DNA of 6,194 nucleotides, taken from CAG-582 sp964551965 (GTDB taxonomy: Bacteria > Bacillota_I > Bacilli_A > RF39 > UBA660). Every line of letters begins with the position of its first letter. Positions within the stretch are counted from its first letter, which is position 1. Below the pieces are notes generated by a model. It saw only the letters and a list, made by a program, of their open reading frames with translations, searched no databases and was not told the origin of the DNA. The position numbers were made by a program, and so were the translations under genes. Positions 1 through 4,921 of the stretch are shown here, one piece after another. The DNA is taken from NCBI GenBank assembly GCA_964551965.1, contig CAZKFB010000055.1, positions 1-6,194 on the forward strand. Direction: 5' to 3'.

Positions 1-78
1 TCAGGGGGTTTTGGTTGATATACCTTAACATTGTTAAAATCGTTAAGGTTTATCGACATAATACTTTCGTACTATGCC
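1..78 (-). ncRNA. candidate structured 5' leader or small RNA downstream of recG, running off the left edge
   Basis: On the minus strand, just after a promoter-like site, two hairpins follow each other. The first pairs 69-78 with 55-64 (10 bp, two of them G-U) around a GAAA tetraloop at 65-68. The second pairs 42-54 with 17-29 (12 pairs, one A-A mismatch) around a 12-nt loop. After it comes a pyrimidine-rich tail ending CCCCCTGA at the window edge. The G-U pairs would be A-C mismatches on the other strand, so the structure belongs to a minus-strand transcript. The predicted start (about 79) falls at the foot of the first hairpin. It could be a regulatory leader of the next leftward gene or an independent small RNA; no start codon is visible. 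I do not recognise a known riboswitch family. Confidence 0.42.
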
Positions 79-85
79 TATAATA

Positions 86-114
86 ATATTAAAGTAAAAA
101 TGGTTATTTGTCAA
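86..114 (-). promoter_or_regulatory. candidate promoter for the leftward RNA element
   Basis: On the minus strand a perfect TTGACA (109-114) is followed after 17 bases by TAATAT (86-91), a 4/6 match to the -10 consensus. TATTAT is also possible with a longer spacer. Start of transcription would be near 79, where the GAAA hairpin begins. It lies just beyond the recG stop codon, so whatever lies left of the window probably has its own transcript. Confidence 0.45.
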
Positions 115-122
115 TGAAATTA

Positions 123-2126
123 TTAATCAGTGTTTATTAATTTATCTAAGATGGTTCTATAATAACTATAGTTTTTAAAGCTATCTTCGATATTATTTAG
201 GATAAATTCTTCAGTATCTGATTTGCATTGTAACAGTATTTTATAGTCAGTTCTTAAGTCAGCTATTTTAAATACCATATCTCCGGATTGCCTTACACCA
301 AATAGATCTCCTGATCCTCTTATTTCAAAGTCTTTTTCTGAAATATAGAATCCATCATTGCTCTCTTCCATAACATTCAATCTTTCGGTATCTTTATCTG
401 ATATTAAGATACATTTAGATTGTATTGAGTTTCTTCCTACTCTTCCTCGAAGTTGGTGTAAAGTTGCAAGCCCAAATCTTTCGGCATTGAAGATACACAT
501 CATAGTTGCATTTTTTACATCTACTCCTACTTCTATTACGGTAGTAGATATTAATACTTCTATTTTGCCTTCTTTGAAGTTGTTCATAACTATATCTTTA
601 TCAACTTGTTTCATTTTACCATGTAATATTCCAATAGAATGTTTTTTAGTGAATTTTTCTGTTAAAGTATCTTCGATTTTCTTTAAGTCATTTAATTCAT
701 TAGTTTCTCCATCATCTGATTCAATTAGAGGAGCTACGACATAAGCTTGATATCCATTATCTAATTCTTGTTCTATTGAATCAACAATAGTATTTATTTC
801 ATTGAAGTTATATACTTTAGTTAATATATCTTTTCTTCCTTTAGGTTTTTCTTTAATAATAGATATATCCATATCACCATAAATAGTTAAAGCATATGTT
901 CTTGGTATTGGGGTTGCTGACATATATAAGACATCGACATGCATACCTTTATTTTGTAACGATTTTCTTTGATTAACACCAAATCGATGTTGTTCATCAG
1001 TTATAACTAAACCTAGATTATTAAATTCTACATTATCTTCTAACATAGCATGAGTACCAATTAATAAATCTATTTCTCCATTCTTTAATCTTTCGATAAT
1101 AGAATTCTTTTCTGATTTCTTTAATGATCCAACTAATAGTTCTACTTTTAAACCAAGATTTTCAAATATACTCATAAAATTGTCATAGTGTTGGTGAGCT
1201 AATACTTCTGTGGGTGCAAGTAATGCACTTTGATAACCAGACTCTTTATTAAGTAAGATAGATACAAAAGAAACTATTGTCTTACCTGATCCAACATCAC
1301 CTAATATTAGTCTATTCATTCTTTTTAAATTTCTAAAGTCTTTAACAATATCATTAATAGCATTTAATTGATCGTTAGTTAAATCAAATGGTACTTTATC
1401 AACTACTTCTTTTACTGTATCATCACTTATATCTTTAATAACAAAGTCATCGAATATTTGATTCTTATATTTTATTAAATTAATCTTAAACATGAATTCA
1501 AATAGTTCTTCATATTTTAATTTTAACTTAGCTTGTTTAAGATTATTTAAATTTGTTGGATTATGAATTTCTCTTATAGATTCTTGAGTATCCATTAGAT
1601 TATATTTTTCACTTATATATTCAGGAACTATTTCTTCAATAGAATCCAATGTTGATAACACATTAGTTATTAACTTTGATATTTGATTAGAAGATATACC
1701 TGTACTTGAATGGTATACTGGTTCTACTTCGATAGAGTTCATATATTTAAATTTAATATCTGATGCCATAAATTGATTCTTTAATTTATTATATTTACCT
1801 ATTAAAGTAATAAATCGATTAATCTTCAAATTAGGTTTATAAAATGCTCGATTAAATATTACAACATTAATAGGTATATTATTAGCTTCTACCATAAAAG
1901 ATAAACGATTAAAATTTCTTTTTATATAAGATACTTTTGGTTCCGAAATTATCTTACATGGAACTACAATAGTATCTTCTATATTACAATTTGTTATATC
2001 ACTAGGTCTATATATGTTGTAGCGGTATGGGTAGAATCTAACTAAATCATTAACTGTAAAAATAGATAATTTATTAAGTATATTTAATGTTTTAGGACCT
2101 ATACCTTTAATATCTGATAAATTCAT
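123..2126 (-). CDS. recG: ATP-dependent DNA helicase RecG
   Basis: RecG is a monomeric double-strand DNA translocase that remodels stalled replication forks and branch-migrates Holliday junctions. At 667 residues it is close to the usual length (about 680). The N-terminal wedge/OB region (about 1-240) opens with a helix-hairpin-like GIGPKT. The helicase core shows Walker A GDVGSGKT (276-283), motif Ia APTEVLA (304-310), the DEQH box (377-380), SATPIPRT (403-410) and arginine-finger motif QLRGRVGR (558-565). The RecG C-terminal signature includes GDLFGVRQSG (607-616). The ATG start is fixed by a strong GGAGG site at 2134-2138, seven bases upstream. All catalytic motifs are intact. It stands alone: the next gene upstream on the same strand ends 220 bases away, and that interval holds a candidate plus-strand RNA. 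No clear recG promoter or terminator was found. Confidence 0.97.
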   Translation of the reverse strand: MNLSDIKGIGPKTLNILNKLSIFTVNDLVRFYPYRYNIYRPSDITNCNIEDTIVVPCKIISEPKVSYIKRNFNRLSFMVEANNIPINVVIFNRAFYKPNLKINRFITLIGKYNKLKNQFMASDIKFKYMNSIEVEPVYHSSTGISSNQISKLITNVLSTLDSIEEIVPEYISEKYNLMDTQESIREIHNPTNLNNLKQAKLKLKYEELFEFMFKINLIKYKNQIFDDFVIKDISDDTVKEVVDKVPFDLTNDQLNAINDIVKDFRNLKRMNRLILGDVGSGKTIVSFVSILLNKESGYQSALLAPTEVLAHQHYDNFMSIFENLGLKVELLVGSLKKSEKNSIIERLKNGEIDLLIGTHAMLEDNVEFNNLGLVITDEQHRFGVNQRKSLQNKGMHVDVLYMSATPIPRTYALTIYGDMDISIIKEKPKGRKDILTKVYNFNEINTIVDSIEQELDNGYQAYVVAPLIESDDGETNELNDLKKIEDTLTEKFTKKHSIGILHGKMKQVDKDIVMNNFKEGKIEVLISTTVIEVGVDVKNATMMCIFNAERFGLATLHQLRGRVGRNSIQSKCILISDKDTERLNVMEESNDGFYISEKDFEIRGSGDLFGVRQSGDMVFKIADLRTDYKILLQCKSDTEEFILNNIEDSFKNYSYYRTILDKLINTD

Positions 2127-2166
2127 AATTTTTCCTCCAAAAGTAGTTATTTTTTTAAAAAAAGTG

Positions 2167-2195
2167 TTGACAAAAATACCTTAATCGATTAGTAT
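2167..2195 (+). promoter_or_regulatory. candidate promoter for plus-strand small RNA, with palindromic spacer
   Basis: TTGACA (2167-2172, perfect -35) and TAGTAT (2190-2195, 4/6 to TATAAT) are 17 bases apart on the plus strand. The 10-bp palindrome TAATCGATTA (2182-2191) fills the end of the spacer and runs into the -10. Flanking ATAC/GTAT lengthen the dyad with a two-base interruption. Such a position suits a repressor operator. The predicted start is about 2202, at the foot of the first hairpin of the downstream RNA. Confidence 0.42.
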
Positions 2196-2201
2196 ATTAA
2201 A

Positions 2202-2296
2202 TACCAATTCACTTACAGGCGAATTGGTGCTAGTATCACACTAGCCAACCCCTTTTTATTCTTTGGAGCAGTTCTCAGGGGGACTGCTTCTTTTTT
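2202..2296 (+). ncRNA. candidate small RNA between recG and the spoIID operon
   Basis: This unit has a promoter in front and a terminator behind, no reading frame of note, and runs opposite to all genes in the window. Hairpin 1 pairs 2203-2210 with 2221-2228 (8 bp perfect, 10-nt loop). Hairpin 2 pairs 2229-2234 with 2240-2245 (6 bp perfect, 5-nt loop) and abuts hairpin 1. A single-stranded stretch CAACCCCTTTTTATT follows, then the terminator hairpin. The C-rich unpaired segment resembles the SD-targeting C-rich motifs of Firmicutes small RNAs such as RoxS/RsaE (general knowledge, not a homology claim). It could also pair (CCCCU with AGGGG) with the terminator loop as a pseudoknot. I do not recognise the family. 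An alternative is a minus-strand recG leader, but the poly-U tail and the G-U pair favour plus. Confidence 0.45.
2265..2296 (+). terminator. intrinsic terminator of the plus-strand small RNA
   Basis: GGAGCAGT (2265-2272) pairs with ACTGCTTC (2283-2290), 8 bp including one G-U, around a 10-nt loop ending in GGGGG. Six T follow directly (2291-2296). On the opposite strand the G-U becomes a mismatch and the hairpin is not followed by T, so it acts on plus-strand transcription. Confidence 0.72.
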
Positions 2297-2332
2297 GTAT
2301 AATTATCATTTATAAATATATTATAACATTAT

Positions 2333-2360
2333 AAAAAGAAAGTTAATTAACTTTCTTTTT
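2333..2360 (-). terminator. palindromic terminator of the spoIID operon, possibly bidirectional
   Basis: AAAAAGAAAGTTAA (2333-2346) is the perfect inverted repeat of 2347-2360. The stem carries A on its 5' arm and T on its 3' arm on both strands, so it could stop leftward transcription of the operon and also act as a backstop for the plus-strand RNA. The TAA stop of the upstream gene (2347-2349) lies within the palindrome. Confidence 0.6.
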
Positions 2361-2856
2361 TAAATATAAAATTTATATTGTCTTCATATTTATAAATAGG
2401 TTTATTAAATGTATCATTAACTTCACTATCACCAATATTTATTATGTATTTCTTTTTCAAACTATTTATAACTTTATTGTTATATCTATTTACAACTATT
2501 TCTTTATCATTCTTATAACAATAATATATACCACTCGTCCATGCGAATAATATTATATTATCATCTTCAATTATATCACTCACAATACTAACATCATCAG
2601 TTATATGATAATTTAATAAACCTATACTATCGAATACATATCTATATACGAACTTCTCACTGTTATTTAATAAGGGATCTAATATAAATATGTATTTTCT
2701 CTTTATAAATGTATTGTTCAAGATAACTCTTAAATATTTAATTAGCTTTTCTACATTATCTACTCTTCCATTTTTAATATATTTAGATTCTAAGATCTTT
2801 AATGTTTTATCATATAGATAAATATATTTATCTGTTAATTTTATTTTAATTGGCAT
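2347..2856 (-). CDS. shrunken MreB/Mbl-like protein (divergent actin fold, nucleotide motifs lost)
   Basis: The product has 169 residues, no signal peptide and no membrane segment. Compared from memory with MreB/Mbl it keeps the order of landmarks. Strand IKIKLTDKYIYLY (3-15) sits where MreB has IGIDLGTANVLIH. KNGRVDNVEKLIKYL (28-42) matches the kdGvIadfdvTeaml.yf region. KRKYIFILDPLLNNSEKFVYRYVFDSIG (52-79; key positions K52, P61, S66, G79) matches kprv.icvP..it.vE...r.aa...G. ILFAWTSGI (102-110) matches VVDIGGGTTD. KKKYIINIGDSEVND (134-148) matches ikrkYnlliGErTAE. The nucleotide-binding Asp and Gly residues of phosphate 1 and 2 are gone. Subdomain IB, most of II and the C terminus are absent (MreB is about 330-345 residues). 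Its start overlaps the SpoIIQ-like gene by 11 bases, with only a weak ribosome site, implying translational coupling. In Firmicutes spoIID and spoIIQ are often followed by spoIIID-mbl, so position supports the call. The frame is intact, and nothing downstream encodes the missing half. Without a profile search this remains a motif-level inference. Confidence 0.55.
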   Translation of the reverse strand: MPIKIKLTDKYIYLYDKTLKILESKYIKNGRVDNVEKLIKYLRVILNNTFIKRKYIFILDPLLNNSEKFVYRYVFDSIGLLNYHITDDVSIVSDIIEDDNIILFAWTSGIYYCYKNDKEIVVNRYNNKVINSLKKKYIINIGDSEVNDTFNKPIYKYEDNINFIFKKES

Positions 2857-3478
2857 TTATTTCATCAATAGATACATTGTAGTATTTAGTTGGATTTACA
2901 TATTCTCCATTTAAAGTTAATTCTAACATTAACATATGATTCTTCGATGTTGATACTTTGTTTTGTCCACTTTTTCCAATTACTTCTCCAGCATTAACTG
3001 TATCTCCTACTTTGACATTAACACTTGATAAACTTGAATATTTACTTATTAAGTTATTATTGTGTTTAACAGTTACAATGCTACCAAACATCTCTGAGGT
3101 ATCGATAGAAGTTACTTCTCCTTCAGCTATTGCAAGACAATCGAATTCATTATCTGAGCCATATAGGATACCTGTTGAAGGCATGTAAGTACGATCATAT
3201 AAAATTAAAGATTTCTCTTGATCTTCTTTAGTACCATTTACTTCGTAGTAATTAATTTCAATACTTACATCTTTACTAGATATTGGTTCTTTAATTTTAT
3301 TATCTACTTCATTAATAACTGGTATATAAGTATCTGCTATTCCCCTTAATACATAAGAATTATTATCGGTTGTAAGTGATTTAAATAGACTAGATGAAAT
3401 AATGGTTGTTAATCCAATTACTCCTATTACAGCTACTATAATTACACTTAAACTTATTATTTCCTTTCTTCTTTCCAT
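2846..3478 (-). CDS. spoIIQ: SpoIIQ-like membrane-anchored M23 (LytM) protein, catalytically degenerate
   Basis: The 210-residue product has a short basic N terminus (MERRK), one membrane segment (about 7-29), an extracytoplasmic linker, and a C-terminal LytM fold (about 92-200). LytM hallmarks include EGEVTSI (120-126), VTVKHNN (135-141), YSSLSSVNVKVGDTVNAGEVIGKSG (147-171, keys K156, G158, G164, G168, G171) and ELTLNGEYVNP (186-196). Metal ligands are missing: the usual HxGID is STGIL (101-105), and the usual HxH is MLM (182-184), with one stray His at 181. In B. subtilis SpoIIQ sits in the forespore membrane and binds SpoIIIAH to form the channel to the mother cell. It needs SpoIID/M/P-linked remodelling and is not itself an active peptidase. 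A GTG four codons upstream is part of the ribosome site, so ATG at 3476-3478 is the start. It lies 52 bases after spoIID and overlaps the next gene by 11. Confidence 0.82.
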   Translation of the reverse strand: MERRKEIISLSVIIVAVIGVIGLTTIISSSLFKSLTTDNNSYVLRGIADTYIPVINEVDNKIKEPISSKDVSIEINYYEVNGTKEDQEKSLILYDRTYMPSTGILYGSDNEFDCLAIAEGEVTSIDTSEMFGSIVTVKHNNNLISKYSSLSSVNVKVGDTVNAGEVIGKSGQNKVSTSKNHMLMLELTLNGEYVNPTKYYNVSIDEINAN

Positions 3479-3485
3479 AATTGAT

Positions 3486-3494
3486 ATCACCTTT
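3486..3494 (-). promoter_or_regulatory. ribosome binding site that fixes the spoIIQ start
   Basis: AAAGGTGAT on the minus strand is a long match to the 16S rRNA 3' end and lies seven bases before the ATG at 3478. The longer frame beginning with GTG at 3490 would start inside this site, so that start is rejected. Confidence 0.65.
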
Positions 3495-3530
3495 CTATTA
3501 CAAGTGTTAACAATTTGGGAAAAATTATAC

Positions 3531-4214
3531 TTATATTTTTACAAACTCGATATTACCATAGTAATATTTTAGTATATCTTCATAACTATAGCCGTTTTTA
3601 GCCATATANNNNNNNNNNNNNNNNNNNNNNNNNNNNNNNNNNNNNNNNNNNNNNNNNNNNNNNNNNNNNNNNNNNNNNNNNNNNNNNNNNNNNNNNNNNN
3701 NNNNNNNNATACCACTTCGATTAAATACCGCCATAGAATCTTCAGTATAGCCATTAGATGTTGAAAAGTAAAATGTTGTTAACAATTCTTTATCTTTAGT
3801 TATAACTATTCCTTTCGTGTCATTTACAGCATCAATAACTACTTGTTTATATTCCAAATACTTATCTCCCCACTTATTCTTCATTTCATCATCCGTGATA
3901 AAACATTGGTCATCAGTTGTCTTAGCTAAAGCTAGGTTTTTATTAGATTTAACTACGGCATAAGTTCTCGATGCTATTGCTTGTGTCTTTAAAGCTTCTG
4001 ATCCGTATAGGACTGGCATCTCGCAAGCAACAACACCAACTAAGTATTCTTCTAATTCCATCTTTTCCGTTGTATTATCTTCTTTTAAGACAACCATCTT
4101 TTCTTTTTCCTTTATTTGTTCTTGATTGTTTTTGGGTTCAATGATAGAACTAAAATAAAAATATAGAGTAATACCTGATATTCCTACTAATATTAAACTA
4201 ATTAATTTAGACAT
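3531..4214 (-). CDS. spoIID: stage II sporulation protein D, lytic transglycosylase, interrupted by assembly gap
   Basis: SpoIID cleaves denuded glycan strands made by SpoIIP during engulfment, working at the mother-cell membrane with SpoIIM and SpoIIP. Residues 5-22 form a membrane anchor. The SpoIID/LytB domain starts near 40 with LEEYLVGVVACEMP (54-67); Glu65 aligns with the catalytic Glu of this family. Further marks are LKTQAIASRTYA (75-86), CFITDDEMKNKWGD (104-117) and STSNGYTEDS (151-160). After 100 N the family's C-terminal end appears: MAKNGYSYEDILKYYYG. Missing in the gap is the middle of the domain, including the usual GHGVGMSQYGA. True SpoIID proteins are about 330 residues, so the gap must hide well over 100 residues, not 33; the open frame across it is not evidence of length. 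The AGGTGAT ribosome site at 4218-4224 supports the ATG. It is first in the operon with the SpoIIQ-like gene. Confidence 0.92.
   Translation of the reverse strand: MSKLISLILVGISGITLYFYFSSIIEPKNNQEQIKEKEKMVVLKEDNTTEKMELEEYLVGVVACEMPVLYGSEALKTQAIASRTYAVVKSNKNLALAKTTDDQCFITDDEMKNKWGDKYLEYKQVVIDAVNDTKGIVITKDKELLTTFYFSTSNGYTEDSMAVFNRSGXXXXXXXXXXXXXXXXXXXXXXXXXXXXXXXXXXYMAKNGYSYEDILKYYYGNIEFVKI
3609..3708. other. assembly gap of exactly 100 N
   Basis: There are exactly 100 undetermined bases, the customary placeholder for a gap of unknown size. It cuts the SpoIID/LytB domain between the TEDS block and the MAKNGYSY block. From the family's layout I expect about 400 or more bases to be missing. Confidence 0.97.
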
Positions 4215-4234
4215 ATTATCACCTATTTAATTAT

Positions 4235-4263
4235 ATTAATAATTTAAATATTTATTTTGTCAA
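4235..4263 (-). promoter_or_regulatory. candidate promoter of the spoIID operon
   Basis: On the minus strand a perfect TTGACA (4258-4263) is followed after 17 bases by ATTAAT (4235-4240, 4/6). The -35 merges with the T-tract of the preceding terminator, and the ATG is about 14 bases past the expected start. I see no clear sigma-E type CATA -10, though in such AT-rich DNA the distinction is weak. Confidence 0.35.
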
Positions 4264-4286
4264 AAAAAGAATCAATACTGATTCTT
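4262..4286 (-). terminator. intrinsic terminator after the ATP-grasp/rpiB/DUF1146 unit
   Basis: A perfect 8-bp stem pairs 4279-4286 with 4267-4274 around a 4-nt loop. The T-run ends at 4262, followed by G. The stem includes the first two plus-strand positions of the DUF1146 stop codon (4285-4287). It separates this unit from spoIID. Confidence 0.72.
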
Positions 4287-4479
4287 ATATTATATTTATA
4301 CTTAATATTTCAATAAAGAAACTTGATAGTAAATGAGCTAGACTTAATATTATTATTAAACTTAAGAATCTAGCTTCCCAAACATGTCCTTTTTTAATTA
4401 ATGGATCAAAGTTAATTCCCGATACTGCAAAAGCACATAGTATTGTACTTAATAAATATATAAATAGATTAACCTTCAT
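4285..4479 (-). CDS. DUF1146 (YwzB-type) small integral membrane protein
   Basis: The 64-residue product has two membrane segments (about 4-22 and 36-58) joined by a conserved basic loop, FDPLIKKGHVWEARFL (24-39). That loop corresponds to LDKLLKKNR..QAR.L in B. subtilis YwzB as I remember it, and length and layout match the family. The function of DUF1146 is unknown. In Bacillus it sits between the ATP synthase operon and murA/spoIID, and here it again lies just before spoIID. It overlaps rpiB by 11 bases, and its ribosome site AAGAAGG is inside the rpiB tail, so it is translated with rpiB from one mRNA. The stop codon lies in the terminator stem. Confidence 0.82.
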   Translation of the reverse strand: MKVNLFIYLLSTILCAFAVSGINFDPLIKKGHVWEARFLSLIIILSLAHLLSSFFIEILSINII

Positions 4480-4921
4480 AGGTACCTTCTTCGTACTTTG
4501 TTATTTTGTTAATTCTTCTAATGTGTCTTTCATCTTCAGCAAAAGGGGTATTAATGAATGTGTTAATCCATTCAATTAGAGTATTCATATCTTCTTTATA
4601 ACTTAAAGCTATTACATTTGCATTATTATGTTCTTTTGCTAGTCTAGCTTCATCGGAGTTTGATACTTTTGCACATCTAATTCCTTTTACCTTATTAGCA
4701 GCAATAGACATACCTATTCCTGTTCCACACATTAATATTCCTAAGTCTGCATCATTATTTACTATTTTCTGACATAAACTAATTGCAAAATCAGGGTAAT
4801 CATCTATAGGATTATTATTAATACTACAATCAACTATTTCTATTCCTTGACTTTGAAGATTTTCAATAATCACTTTCTTTTGATCTACTCCATTATGATC
4901 TGTTGCTATCGCTATTTTCAT
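4469..4921 (-). CDS. rpiB: ribose-5-phosphate isomerase B
   Basis: RpiB interconverts ribose 5-phosphate and ribulose 5-phosphate in the cytosolic pentose phosphate pathway. The 150-residue product has the RpiB/LacAB fold: the N-terminal IAIATDHNG (3-11) with the substrate-contacting Asp8-His9, DYPD (41-44), the catalytic Cys65 in MCGTGIGMSIAANK (64-77), His98-Asn99 in the HNNANVIALS block, and the phosphate-binding tail ERHIRRI (131-137). Length matches the family. A perfect AAGGAG four to five bases upstream supports the ATG, which overlaps the TGA of the ATP-grasp gene (ATGA). LacA/LacB galactose-6-phosphate isomerase subunits are the main alternative. A single gene in a chromosomal housekeeping setting, matching the ywlF position in B. 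subtilis, favours RpiB. Confidence 0.93.
   Translation of the reverse strand: MKIAIATDHNGVDQKKVIIENLQSQGIEIVDCSINNNPIDDYPDFAISLCQKIVNNDADLGILMCGTGIGMSIAANKVKGIRCAKVSNSDEARLAKEHNNANVIALSYKEDMNTLIEWINTFINTPFAEDERHIRRINKITKYEEGTYEG

Noticed and set aside
358..744. 128-codon plus-strand open frame inside recG
   Set aside because: It is the reverse complement shadow of the well-conserved RecG C-terminal helicase domain, with no ribosome site and no recognisable domain.
2160..2210. FapR operator (recG often neighbours fapR-plsX)
   Set aside because: The dyad TAATCGATTA with ATAC flanks does not match the TTAGTACC-type FapR box.
2127..2346. T-box, preQ1 or SAM riboswitch upstream of recG
   Set aside because: None of the conserved cores of these classes could be found on either strand, and the only strong terminator faces away from recG.
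2958..3188. 76-codon plus-strand open frame
   Set aside because: It lies wholly opposite the LytM domain of the SpoIIQ-like gene and has no SD or family resemblance.
3479..3490. GTG start four codons upstream for the SpoIIQ-like gene
   Set aside because: The GTG is part of the AAAGGTGAT ribosome site that serves the ATG at 3478.
3569..3754. 61-codon minus-strand frame across the N gap
   Set aside because: It is an alternative frame of spoIID held open only because N codons cannot stop it.
4918..4920. Mycoplasma-type code with TGA as Trp
   Set aside because: TGG is used for Trp in several genes, no TGA was seen inside recognised genes, and this TGA forms an ordinary ATGA coupling. The TGA alone would not decide it, since TAG follows two codons later.
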